Below are positions 11,056 to 21,263 of a DNA stretch of 64,000 nt, in pieces. The DNA lies in assembly GCF_023278565.1 (NCBI RefSeq), contig NC_064676.1:124001-188000 (forward strand), read 5' to 3'. A program made the position numbers and the translations under genes. The notes below the pieces were generated by a model. The model did not search any database. It had not been told where the DNA came from and worked only from the letters and a program-made list of their open reading frames with translations. Each line of letters starts with the position of its first letter. Position 1 is the stretch's first letter. The stretch is from Colletotrichum lupini. Taxonomy: Eukaryota; Ascomycota; Sordariomycetes; Glomerellales; Glomerellaceae.

Positions 11056-12804
11056 ATGTCGAAACTATGGTCGAAGCGCCGCCCTTCCCCGGGCGGCGAG
11101 ACCTCGCCGCTCCTCGAGTCCGACCTCACCGTCGGAGCACCGAGCCAAGCCGACGCAACCCTCCACTCTCATGATGCGCCCTCAGGCGGCGTCGCACACT
11201 CCGATACCGTCGCGAACCAGATCAGCAGTGCCGAGCGCGTCTGGCTTTTTGTTGGGATCTTCCTGGTCGGCTACGCCTATGGCCTCGACAGCCAGGTGCG
11301 GGGAACATACCAGCCCTACGCCACGTCAAGCCTCAACCTACACTCATCCCACTCAACCATCAACGTGCTGCGGAGTGTTATCGCCGTGGCATCGCAGCCC
11401 ACTGCGGCCAAGGTCGCCGATATTTACGGCCGCTTCGAAACCATCGCCGCCTCCATCCTCTTCTATGTTGTCGGTACCGCACTCGAGGCTAGTGCGTCTT
11501 CGGTGGAAGTCTTCTGCCTCGGTGCCGTTCTGTACCAGATTGGCTGGACATGCATCGTCCTCCTTCTAGAGGTCCTCGTGGCCGACTTCTCGTCGATGCG
11601 ATCTCGAGTCTTCTTCAGTTATATCCCCGCTATCCCCTTCGTATTCAACACCTGGATCAGCGGCAACGTCACCTCGGCCGTCTTGCGAGTCACATCATGG
11701 CGTTGGGGCATTGGAATGTGGGCCATCATCCTGCCCATCTGTTCCATCCCGCTCCTCACTAGCCTCTACACCTTTGGCCAGCGCTCGGGAAAGGCTGATC
11801 GTCATGCCGAATCGAAGAAGGCCACCATTGACCTCTTCCATCAACTCGATGCCGTCGGCCTTGCTATTCTCATTGCCGCCTTCTCCTTCACCCTGGCACC
11901 TCTGACTCTGGCGGGAGGAACTGTGAGCCACTGGAAGAGCCCGGGAATCGTCGTTCCGCTCGCCTTTGGGCTGCTTTGCATTCCGGCCTTCATCTTCTGG
12001 GAGCGCCGCTACGCCCAAGTTCCACTCATCCCCTTCCGCCTCCTCAAAGATCGTGGTGTCTGGTCAGCCCTGGCCGTCCGCAGTCTTCTCAACTTTGCTT
12101 GGTCGACGCAAGGGAACTATCTATACACCGTTCTTGTCGTGGCCTTCGACTTTCCTATCGAGACGGCCACTCGCATCTTGTCATTCTTCTCCTTCTTTGG
12201 CGTTTTTAGCGGTGTCTTGATGGGCGTCGTCATTTATAGGATTCGAAGACTTAAGGGCATCATCATCACTGGCGCTTGCATTTTCACGGCCTCCTTTGGT
12301 CTTCTCATATTATACCCCGGAGGAGCTTCTTCTGCTTCACAGTCTGGTCTTATTGCCGGCCAAATCATTATGGGTCTGGCGGGTGGTCTGTTCGCGTACC
12401 CAACACAGGCCTCCATCCAAGCGTCGTCCGATCGGGAGCACGTTGCCGTCGTTACGAGTCTCTACCTCGCCATCTTCAACGTCGGAAGCGCCCTCGGAAA
12501 CTGTCTGTCGGGAGCCATGTGGACGCAACTTCTCTACCCCTCTCTCGAGTCTAACCTCGAGTTCCAGCCGAACAAAACCCTGGCGGCGTTGGTCTACAAC
12601 TCGCCATTCTCCACCATCGAAGATTACCCGGTCGGCGGAGAGATCAGAGACGCTATCATTGACAGCTATCGCGGTGTGCAAAGGCTTCTGTGCATTGCCG
12701 GACTGTGCATCTGCGTGCCTATGGTTGGCTTTGCTTTTGCGTTGAGAAACCCGAAGCTGTCGGAGGAGCGGGTCCAGCCAGAGGCTTCGGCCGAGTCGGA
12801 CTGA
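11056..12804 (+). CDS. MFS siderophore iron transporter (SIT/ARN family)
   Basis: A single exon encodes 582 aa. A polar, charged N-terminus of about 65 residues is followed by roughly 14 hydrophobic segments, as in proton-coupled siderophore transporters of the Mir/Sit/Arn group. Family-like stretches include VGYAYGLDSQVRGTYQPYA near residues 72-90, AKVADIYGRFET (the MFS loop 2-3 motif) and VADFSSMRSRVFFSYIPA near residue 180, which matches the SIT signature region closely. The predicted role is uptake of ferric siderophores across the plasma membrane; the substrate cannot be told from sequence. The ATG context (GATATGTC) is acceptable and no upstream in-frame ATG fits. No siderophore synthetase gene is in the window. 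The GATA-type motif at 10289-10311 suggests iron-dependent repression. Confidence 0.9.
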   Translation: MSKLWSKRRPSPGGETSPLLESDLTVGAPSQADATLHSHDAPSGGVAHSDTVANQISSAERVWLFVGIFLVGYAYGLDSQVRGTYQPYATSSLNLHSSHSTINVLRSVIAVASQPTAAKVADIYGRFETIAASILFYVVGTALEASASSVEVFCLGAVLYQIGWTCIVLLLEVLVADFSSMRSRVFFSYIPAIPFVFNTWISGNVTSAVLRVTSWRWGIGMWAIILPICSIPLLTSLYTFGQRSGKADRHAESKKATIDLFHQLDAVGLAILIAAFSFTLAPLTLAGGTVSHWKSPGIVVPLAFGLLCIPAFIFWERRYAQVPLIPFRLLKDRGVWSALAVRSLLNFAWSTQGNYLYTVLVVAFDFPIETATRILSFFSFFGVFSGVLMGVVIYRIRRLKGIIITGACIFTASFGLLILYPGGASSASQSGLIAGQIIMGLAGGLFAYPTQASIQASSDREHVAVVTSLYLAIFNVGSALGNCLSGAMWTQLLYPSLESNLEFQPNKTLAALVYNSPFSTIEDYPVGGEIRDAIIDSYRGVQRLLCIAGLCICVPMVGFAFALRNPKLSEERVQPEASAESD

Positions 12805-13430
12805 TCCATATGACTACAAGAAAGACGACATAGTGTCTGTCGTTACTGACTTCCTTTTGAGACTGATCCCATTTATCGAATGGGTTACGATACATACCTC
12901 AGGTATCAGGATTGTTGCTGCACAAAGAAATCGATAGAGCAAGCGTTGGATTTCTCCATTAGATCACTTTTCGGTTTACCACTTCATATTAAAGCGTAGC
13001 CTGCCAACGCCAAAGATTGGCACAAATATTATCTTTATCTATCATTGCTGCATCAAAGTTTTGGCTCAATATTATCACTCATATCCGCTGCTACGTAGTA
13101 GCCAATCCCCTGGTCACCCCCTGTAGTGTCCCACCTACATCCCTACTTAGACGGAGCCTTGAAAAGCCCGGATTATCGAGACACAATCTCTCGGGAGTGG
13201 CATATCCATGTTGCTTTCAATTAATCTTCTTCATAGAGTTTTGATGGTTTTCTCGGCAGTCAGGGGGTTCTACATAGCGTCCGCGGGACGCGTGGGGTAT
13301 TTCTCGAGTCCGTCCTCACTCTACCCACGTCCTTCTATATCGAGCGAACTACAAAAGACAGCTTCATCGGCTACCTAATCTACAACGGGCTCTGCCTCTC
13401 TTCGTATTGTCTCAGTCACTCGTTCCGAAT
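12805..13430. other. Intergenic, promoter of the subtilase gene
   Basis: No coding signal seen. The bases just before 13431 are CT-rich, as is usual for fungal 5' leaders. Confidence 0.5.
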
Positions 13431-16341
13431 ATGAGGTTCTTGGTCATCTTGCTTCACCTCGCGGTGGCCTTTGCGCTGGCCATCGTTGAGCAGACTACTA
13501 TTACCAACGAGGTCCCGAGGATCGTTCTGGTAGAACTGACTGAACGCGCGCAACAGGTAAGATATCAAATGTATAATGCATCAACTTCCTTGTCTCACGA
13601 GACTCACCTGCCCTTCCAGAATCCAGACATTGTTTTCAACATCATAGAACAACGCTTATTCGAGCACGAATGCATATTTACACGCCGTCACACATTTAGC
13701 TCCTCATTCTTTCGCGGCTTCTCGTTCGGCTTGTCATGTGAGGGAGATAGAGAAATGATCCGGAGCGAAATACTGCCTATGATTCAATCCCTAGACGTTG
13801 TAAAGAAGGCTTCTTTCGCCTCGCGGAGTCATCAAACGCCTCAACGCGGACAGCAACGTCCCCAACAACAACATGGAGCTCTCCCAGGAGAAACATCACA
13901 CATAGTCAAACGACAGGCCACCACAACCGCCAACAGCAGGTTGTACGAATCACCCACCCTCCCAACACACAACGGCACAGGTGTATCCCGCCTCCACGCC
14001 GAAGGCACCCTCGGGAACGGCATAAACATCGCAGTAATCGACACGGGCTTCGATCTTGCATCCCCCGGGCTCTCTCAGACACGAGTTACATATAACTACA
14101 ACTACGTCGAGGATGCCTTCAACTTTACAGGTGATAATTGCATCAACTTCTTGCACGGGACGCATGTTCTGGGTATCATTGCCGCCGAGAGCGAGGAAAG
14201 AAAGTTTGGGGTCGTAGGCGTGGCGCCGAATGTGACGGTTGAACTGTATGGACTTGATCCGTGTGAAGGTGCTGCGCCGGGTGGGTTGGATGATTTGATG
14301 GCTGCCATTGAGAGTGCTAGTAGCAAGGGGGTTGATCTTATCATGATTGGGTATGGGATCGGGCTTGCTTTTGAAGAGGGTGAGTGCGCAGTGTTACACG
14401 GGAATCTGCCCAGATTCTGAGTGATGCCGAAGCTGACATTGTTCGGTTAATCTACTAGAACCCGTTGCTCGTTTGGTCAGCCAGGCTGTTGCAAATGGGA
14501 CGGCGGTGACGGTTGCGTCTGGGAATGCCGGGCCGGGCTTGTTCACGGGCGGATCACCCGCCAACGCCCGTGGTGCTGCGGCGATCGGGTCGGCGGATAA
14601 TTCTGCGACGCCGTATTACACGTGGCGAGCCAACTTCACATCTGGCGATGATGCCGGTTTTGTTCGTTACGCGCCACAGTTTCCTGCCAACTTTCCTGCT
14701 GGGAATAACCTCACTCTATGGAGTCCAGGCCCTGCGGAAGGGTTGCCAGAGGGGTGTAACCCCGCGCCGGGGGGCTTTGTTCCTCCCGCCGACCCTGCGC
14801 ATACCATTATGCTCATTGAGGAAGATCATTGCTGGTTAAGTCCGGGGAATACGTCAACTCGGCTCGCGCTTGGGTTGGGGATTCCGTACGTGTTGCGGTA
14901 TCAACCTGCGTCGGCTTCAGTCGTTGATGGAATGCAGTGGCGGCCTGGGTTTGCGGAGTATTCCAGGGATTACAAGGGCATTGCTCGGATCTCCAACGAG
15001 GATGGACTTTTCCTTGCAAGCCTACTTTCAAACGGCTCCTCTGTACGGATCTCCGTCCCCTCAAATATCTCCGAGGCGCATGAGGAGGTATTTTACAGAG
15101 ACAATGATATTTCGGGTGGTTTCGTCTCCGGGTTCTCTAGCTGGGGTCCGACGCCCGAGGGCAAGAGTTACCCGTCCTTCATCGCGCCGGGGGAGAATAT
15201 CCTCAGTACGTTCCTGCCGAGGTATGGCGGTGTAGCTGTTGTCAGCGGGACGAGCATGTCGAATCCGTTTGCCGTGGGCGTGTACGCCCTGGTGAAGGAA
15301 CGGCACCCAGACTACGATCCGCAGCAAATCCTCGCGGTGGTGGCGTCGACTGCGAAGCCGGTGCGGTTCATTGATGATGCGAGGCAGAGGAAGGAGTTTC
15401 TGGCGCCGGTTTTTAGTCAGGGTGGTGGACTTGTTGATGCGTGGGATGCTGTTCACACCGCTTCGTTGGTAAATGTTTCGAGTTTAGACTTCAATGACAC
15501 AGCGCATCGGCCCGAAGCCCTGACGTTGAGTTTGAAGAATACGGGGACGGAGACGTTGAAGTACGAGTTGAGACACCTGGGTGCGGCGTCGGGGTATATC
15601 CTGAGCGAGACGGATCCGTACGGCTTGTCTGGTGCGGAAGGGCATCCGGTGTATGCGGACGTGGATATCTCGCCGGCAGAGGTGGAGCTTGCCCCGGGCA
15701 GATCTATATCCATCTCTGTTTCTGTCCGGTCCAACCCATCGCTTCCAGCGACGTCTAGGGGTATCTTCTTTGGAGGCTACATAGAGATCGTGTCCTCTGC
15801 ATCTGAGGCGAACACGCTCACGGTTCCATACACCGGCTTCGGCACGGCCTTGGTCGATATCCCAATGATCAACCCCAACGCATCGCATCTCGTCAAAGTC
15901 AATACCGACACACGAGTCGACACGGAAGTACCGCCCGATACCCTCTTCACATGCCTCTTCAACGGAACCATCCCGAAGCCAGCGTGGCCGGTCACCTGCG
16001 ACCTCGGCTTCCCCGGGTTCCGGAAGGTGTTTGTCACGGCGAGCCGGGAGTATACCTACGACCTAGTCAGCGCCGAGACGGGCGAGGATGTATTGGCTGG
16101 GACGTTTAGGGGTAGTGCGGGGAATTGGGCTGCGCTGTCGAGTTGGTGGGTTTGGGATGGGTCAGAGGAGAATAGGAAGTATGTGCCGCCTGGTTGGTAT
16201 TTTTGGAGGGTAACGGCTTTGAGGTTGAATGGGGATGCTGGGAGGGCGGGGGATTGGGATGTTTGGGAGAGTGGGCGGTGGAGGTTGGCTTATGATGGGC
16301 GGAGTGTTGGGCTTCCTGAGAACGCGACTGAATTGCCGTAG
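13431..16341 (+). CDS. Secreted subtilisin-like serine protease (S8, Vpr-type)
   Basis: The ATG at 13431 starts a signal peptide (MRFLVILLHLAVAFALA). A propeptide region follows and then an S8 catalytic domain with the full triad: Asp in AVIDTGFD (about residue 204), His in HGTHVLG (about 242) and Ser in GTSMSNPF (about 582). Residue numbers are for the unspliced first exon. The large insert between His and Ser (roughly 390-480) fits the PA-domain insertion of minor extracellular proteases of the Vpr class, and a long C-terminal part resembles the Fn3-like domain. One intron is certain (14380-14458, phase 1). A second, 13557-13619 (63 nt, GTAAGA..CCAG), is likely but also open in frame. The protein is therefore 943 aa if it is retained or 922 aa if it is spliced. 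Likely role: extracellular protein degradation. Confidence 0.88.
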
Positions 16342-16463
16342 TAGGTTCAAGATACTTGAGATAGGCTAACGCCGTTTCGTGAGTTCACCATCCCGGTCCG
16401 AGGTCAGGAAGCACTGGTTTTTGTGTTGATGAACGATGTTGTCTGACAAGTCGAGATGGAAAG

Positions 16464-16668
16464 TGTCGGATTGGAAGTCCAATTCGACCGCGGCATACGG
16501 CCGACTGCGCAGGGGCCAATTGGGTGCCCTATTTACGATTATCGTAGCCAGCCCAACCTACGGTTGGAACCTCCTTTTTACACCAAGTACGCAGAAATTC
16601 ATATAGTTCAATTGATCTCTTCGTCAAATACGGTTCGAACCAACTACCCTGTAATAGGGATACCAACA
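16464..16668 (+). repeat. Solo LTR of copia family B, unmutated, with 5-bp target duplication
   Basis: It starts TGTCGGATTGG and ends ACCAACA, 205 bp long. It is flanked on both sides by GAAAG (16459-16463 and 16669-16673). It matches all three RIP-mutated family B LTRs, which differ from it mostly by C-to-T and G-to-A changes. No internal element sequence is present, so it is a solo LTR left by LTR-LTR recombination. It lies 165 bp past the stop codon of the small secreted protein gene. Confidence 0.95.
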
Positions 16669-16832
16669 GAAAGACATCGCTTTGCGATGACAAGAGATCA
16701 CTGTAATTTCACAGGCTTGACCATTCGTCGCGTGGGCAATCTACAACTACGTTCTAGCTAGAGATGGACCGACGGCAGTGTATACGAGCAGACCACATCT
16801 GTTGTCTCTCTCTTTCATTCAACTCGGAGAAC

Positions 16833-17087
16833 CTAGCAAGGCACGTCGTTACAGCAAGTTCCAACATCAGTGTCGGTGCACCAATAGCCATTGCAGCAGG
16901 TGCCGTCGCAATGGCAGCGAGCCTCAATCTGTACCAGGTATAAATTAGCATTCATTGAGTTGGATTGTTCTATGGAGATGGGTATGCTTACGAGTGCTCT
17001 TTCGGCGTGCTGGTTCTCACTCATGGCAACGGCGTTGACGCCAGCGATGAGGGTAGCAAAAGCGGAGAGGATGATGGCGGCTTTCAT
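16833..17087 (-). CDS. Small secreted cysteine-rich protein (effector candidate)
   Basis: Exon 1 is 17087-16992 and exon 2 is 16928-16833, with a 63-nt intron (16929-16991, GTAAGC..ACAG). The product is 63 aa. It opens with a clear signal peptide (MKAAIILSAFATLIAGVNA). The mature part is about 40 residues and holds eight cysteines spaced C-x-C-x3-CC-x4-C-x7-CC-x4-C, enough for four disulfides. Length, secretion signal and Cys density fit fungal small secreted proteins, but I recognise no named family and assign no activity. The intron has no stop in frame, so retention would add 21 residues before the Cys-rich part. A TATAAA box lies at 17215-17220, 128 bp upstream. A solo LTR lies just downstream. 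Confidence 0.72.
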   Translation of the reverse strand: MKAAIILSAFATLIAGVNAVAMSENQHAERALVSIPISIEQSNSMNANLYLVQIEARCHCDGTCCNGYWCTDTDVGTCCNDVPC

Positions 17088-17214
17088 TTTATTACTGCTA
17101 TGGGCAGAATGTTGGCGGATGAGGCTACGTTTGGTCGATGAACGGAAGCGAGGGATTGGGTAGGCGATGTTGTGATTGACATCAATCAGCTCGGTGAGGT
17201 GAACAGCACATGGT

Positions 17215-17220
17215 TTTATA
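17215..17220 (-). promoter_or_regulatory. TATA box of the small secreted protein gene
   Basis: TATAAA on the minus strand, 128 bp before the start codon at 17087. Confidence 0.45.
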
Positions 17221-17297
17221 TGAATCCCAGAACCTGCTTTCCTCAGACGCATCCTAGCTGTTGAAACTTGCGCCCATGCCAAGGAGTTCAACTTCAT

Positions 17298-17782
17298 CCA
17301 GGCCCCCTATCTTTTCTCATCCTTCAAATCCTCCGCCAGAGCAGAATCAGAAGGACCCAAGGCCGTGGCTTGAATCCATCAAACCGTTTTGAAGAGAGGT
17401 TAAAGAGGAAGAAGGATCCGTAGAATCTTGGCTGTAAGCTGGCGACCAGACTAAGTCGGGATGGGGAAGGTGGCTACCCCGGCAGCGATCCGAAGGATCG
17501 GGAGACCCTGGTAGAGAGGTTGTCGGAGGATCGAGGAGGCAACATGAGGAATGTGATACGTGAGATCTCGGTGTGTAAGAGCTAAAGCCGAAAAGGCTTT
17601 TACGAACTTCCTGGGAACACGGGGGATGAATTCGGTAACGCTACCTCAAAGACGATTACCGAAGCTCATATACATCACTGCATGGGAGAATATCTCCCTG
17701 GGAGTGGTAAGAGAGTAGAGGGGACCCAAACAAGAGACGGCAGTGTCTTATGCTCGGTCATGCAATGGATTTCAACGAATAC
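17298..17782. other. Purine-rich intergenic stretch
   Basis: The plus strand from about 17380 to 17740 is rich in GA and GGA words. It reads like old decayed sequence, but I cannot match it to a gene or element. Confidence 0.4.
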
Positions 17783-18768
17783 CTACAATCTCTTCTCAAT
17801 CTTCTCCATTGCTGTGTAAGCATCGCCAGCATCCCTCCGCGCCCCCTCATCAAGCCCCTCAGCATCCCGAATAACCGCAAACCTCTCCTTCCACAGCTGC
17901 CACCGCTCGGCACAAAGCCCATCAGTCCCCTTGAACTTGCGCCTCAACTTCACAGCTTCCTTCTTATCGAGCTTCCACAGGGGTCCAGCTGTTGCCCCGC
18001 TCACCACCTCATCGCGCCCGTGTAAGAGGTGGCCGGCGTGGATCATCCAGGCTGCGGCGATACGTGTCTTGCGTGTGATATCCTCTACGGCGGCTGGATC
18101 CGAGTCGATCTCGTCTGGAGCGCCGCGAACGGGCTTGACGGTGCCTTCGAGAGCGTCTACGAGCGCCCAGATTGCGTTTGTTTCTAGGGGGACGAGGCCT
18201 AGGCCTGCGACGCGGGCTGCGTATGCTTGCAGGTTCACCTGGCGGTCTTTTCTTGCTTCTTCACTGGGAGCTCTTGAATCACCTGGCGGTCTCATTTCAG
18301 CAAGTGATCTATGGAGGGAGGGAATCTCAAGGGGCGTCGCGAGACCGGAATCGGGGGCGTGATCTTACCGTCGCTGAGCGTCTCGTTGAAGGTATTCGCG
18401 AAGATGGGTAGGCTCTTCCACACATCGACCGAGCTGTCACCTGCACCTCCCCATTCTTCGCCCAGAATGACGTTTTTGGTTGGAAGACCGGTGAGCGCCT
18501 TGATGACTGCTGCCAGCTGATCTTGCTCACGCCGGTCGTAGGGGATCTGGCGGGCTAGATCGTGCATGAGGTCCCAGAACCACCAGAGGAAAGAACCTGC
18601 TGTGCCATGTTCTTCGTAATCTGAAATGAAGAGTGAGTTTATTGCCGCCGCGGCCTTTTCCGCTGAGGTAGTATTATTCGAGTCGAAGACCGAATTGAGT
18701 ATCTCGACGACTCTGGCGGCGAAGGGAGGCGCACCGGGGTCTTCTAGTTGGACATGCACTGTCGACAT
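17783..18768 (-). CDS. DUF3632-like fungal protein of unknown function
   Basis: Exon 1 is 18768-18369 and exon 2 is 18282-17783. The 86-nt intron (18283-18368) has a GTAAGA donor, and its CCAG acceptor is the one that keeps phase. This gives 299 aa. The start in context CAACAATG was chosen; an in-frame ATG at 18798 would add 10 residues. The C-terminal half contains VNLQAYAARVAGLGLVPL followed by NAIWALVDALE, which resembles the conserved core of the fungal DUF3632 family. The N-terminal half is acidic and helical. There is no signal peptide or membrane segment, so it is probably cytosolic. No biochemical role is known for the family. Confidence 0.7.
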
Positions 18769-20728
18769 TGTTGGTTGTGAGATAGGATGACTTTGCAATT
18801 GACCGTTTGTTACTTTCTGGATTGAAGTGCAGCTGTAAAGAAAGGTTTCTTCTTCCAGATATCGTTGAATCTACTGCTTGACAACGTGTCAACTGGGGCG
18901 TCGGGGTGACAGACAGTTGCATCGACTTTTGGTAGTTCAAGTAAAGCTGCCGTCATCCGGCGAACACTTTCAATTAGAGTTCACCCCCTAGCCCATAAAT
19001 AAAAGCCCGGCTTCTGGAAAGAGAAAGTCGCCAGGCCTCTTCAGGCCCCAGGGATGGCGCCTCCAGGCCGCAGTGCGTGCCAGGATGGGCGACCGTGTTT
19101 CGGGGCCCGGCGTCCCCGTCGGCGCCCTGCACAGCCCTACAAGGGGGTCCCCGCCTTTTCCCCTCAAACGGCGCCATGCCGTCAACCCGTGCCGGGGCGC
19201 CGGTGCACCATGAACTTCAGACGCCCAGAGCTCGTTTTCTGCTAGGCAACCAAAGTTTAGCAAAGTCTAAAGACGTGATTTGTTTGGGGTATGTTAGCTA
19301 TACTTGGTCGTCCTATGAACCTTGCTGTCAATAAAAGGGGTGATGGCAATGCCCGGTCCCGTGCCAAGCATGATGTTCGAATCGTCTGAAGGAGGAGATA
19401 TCTAGGCAGAAGAATGAGGTCGTTCGATTTTTCTGCCTTTCTTAGAATCATGATCTACAGATACCCCGGCTTTCTAGTCTATCTGGAGTTTGTTACCAAG
19501 CTGGCGTTGAAGTTTGAGCTATTTGACATGCTATTACGTTGGCAACATACCTAGAAGCAATATCAACACTTAGACTTCCGCTCGTTCCGGATTTCAGGCG
19601 AGCCCTGGAGTGCTCTATTACGGCTGATGAGATGATGACTTGTAGCTTGGCATACTTGGATAACAGAGACGGTGTTTGTTGTTTTAGACTCAGAGAACGC
19701 ATCTTCCAGGCCGGCTATGGAGGCATGAACCCGCTCGCTGCAAGGTTACATTTTGTGGAGATAGCCATGAACACTCGGCGAACATACAGTTCCATGATTG
19801 GCAATGTCAAAGTCTCATAAAAATGGACCTGGTGCTGACCGGCGGAGTCATCACACACGCTCGTTCGGCACGTCTAGCCGATGTATTATGGCGAAGGATT
19901 AGGGTAACTCACTTTTCAGTCATTCAGGATCTGTCACGAATGACCTTGTTGTATTTCACTCACATATTGATGCTTTGAAGGTGTAAGTCGGCTCGTCAGG
20001 GAATATGTAGGCCCGAATTGAGATGGCTGAATGCTACTTTGGGATCCTTCACTCCTTCGATGTTGCAAAAGAACTTCGGCCCCACTGCATGCCGGCATCT
20101 AGCCATCAAAGATTGAGATGCACGCAAGTATCAACTTGTCTTCAATGCCAGCATATATTTGAGCAATTTCCTAACACCGTATGGAGAGTTTATGACTTAT
20201 CATGTATGTCTGGTAACAAGAGATGCGAAGAGTCGTGTTCATGTCTAGTTGTGAAAGTAATTTGGCATAGTCTGTTGAAGAGTTGAGTATATTAAGCCTA
20301 GGCAATAACGTGATAGAGTTCATGGTCTACATGATACATCGAAGCTCATCTTATTCTGTCCCGACTGTAGCCAAAGTTGGGTAAGAATATAATTAGGTCT
20401 CTGAGACATACCTAAGCAGATCATATTGGCGGCCGTACATTGATGCGTCACTGACTCGCAACGAAGTGTATGTTCACTCGGCTAGACCGGGAACATGGCC
20501 GACAAGTTCCCTCGAGACATCTTGGAGGCCTAGAAGAGAAGAAACAACAAGTGCTCAACTTCATGGGATAAATAGCGTCGTCTTGCACCGTCAAAATGAT
20601 GAAATCTCAAGCTCGCTCCTCATCCAACGGTACTTCAAAGCCTCTTACACTCTTTTACAACTTGAAAACATTCAACCGTTTCTCACACTCACTTCGCAAA
20701 TCACTTTCAGTAACATCAATCCGTCAAG
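18769..20728. other. Intergenic, 2 kb, no gene seen
   Basis: No open frame here has codon use or family resemblance I would support. It contains a short GC-rich block at about 18985-19235. Confidence 0.5.
18985..19235. other. GC-rich block of unknown nature
   Basis: About 250 bp of markedly GC-rich sequence with GGCGCC and CCCCG words and long open frames on both strands, inside AT-richer intergenic DNA. No family is recognised. It may be a repeat fragment. Confidence 0.35.
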
Positions 20729-21263
20729 ATGGTTTCCTACACTTACATCCTCACTCTTCTTGCTGCCACCGCCAGCATCGCCAGCCCGACCCCCCTCTTG
20801 GGCGAAGACGGCACCATCGAGACTCGTCAGTCCGGCCAGGAAATTACTCCATAGTCTTCCTGCCAACCATCTCTAAATCGCATCAAAACTAATCATCTCT
20901 CAATAGTCCTACACCTGCAAGGCAGGAGCCAAGAACGACGGCGCCCTGTACGGAACAGTCAAATACGACACATCCATCGGATACCTCCGCGAAGCCAAGA
21001 CCACCGCAGGCTCCAGCGGATACCCCAAGCCGTTTGACAACAGGGGCAATGTGATGACATTTGCCTCGGGATGCTCCGGCACCGTCTACGAGCTCCCTGT
21101 CCTGGCAGACGGCAAGCGCTACGACTTCAACGCCAAGAAGGGGACTACCAACCGCCCTGGTCCCATGCGTGTGTACTACACCAAGGATCTCAAGTTCTGC
21201 GGTATTGGAGCCAAGGAGAAGGCTGACGGTACTGGCAACCCTCACAACTGCGCCGCCAACTAA
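20729..21263 (+). CDS. Secreted RNase T1/F1-like protein with altered active site; abnormal splice donor
   Basis: Exon 1 (20729-20839) encodes a signal peptide (MVSYTYILTLLLAATASIAS) and a short propeptide ending near ETRQ. Exon 2 (20907-21263) encodes the RNase-like domain; the total is 155 aa. The acceptor ATAG and an upstream CTAAT branch sequence are good. The only position that keeps phase has CAG|GAAATT instead of a GT donor; without splicing a TAG at 20852 ends the protein. Against guanyl RNases (T1, F1) the fold markers fit: SGYPKPFDN, VYELPVL with the catalytic-type Glu (E99), GPMRVYY with the Arg (R125), and paired Cys. However, YPH is YPK (K78) and the C-terminal catalytic His-Thr-Gly is absent. 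It may be an inactive RNase-fold secreted protein, like RNase-like effectors of other fungi. Function is inferred only. Confidence 0.7.
20840..20906 (+). other. Intron with non-canonical GA..AG ends
   Basis: This 67-nt interval is required to join the signal-peptide exon to the RNase-like exon in frame. It begins GAAATT. Inserting one T after the first G would give a consensus GTAAAT donor, so a single-base loss is the simplest explanation. Confidence 0.5.

Noticed and set aside
18264..18368. Nearer CCCAG acceptor in the DUF3632-like gene
   Set aside because: It leaves the wrong phase; the acceptor at 18283 keeps the frame.
20822..20925. Alternative GTCAGT donor with a later AG in the RNase-like gene
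   Set aside because: It restores frame only by skipping the conserved YTC segment and ignoring the good branch site and ATAG acceptor.
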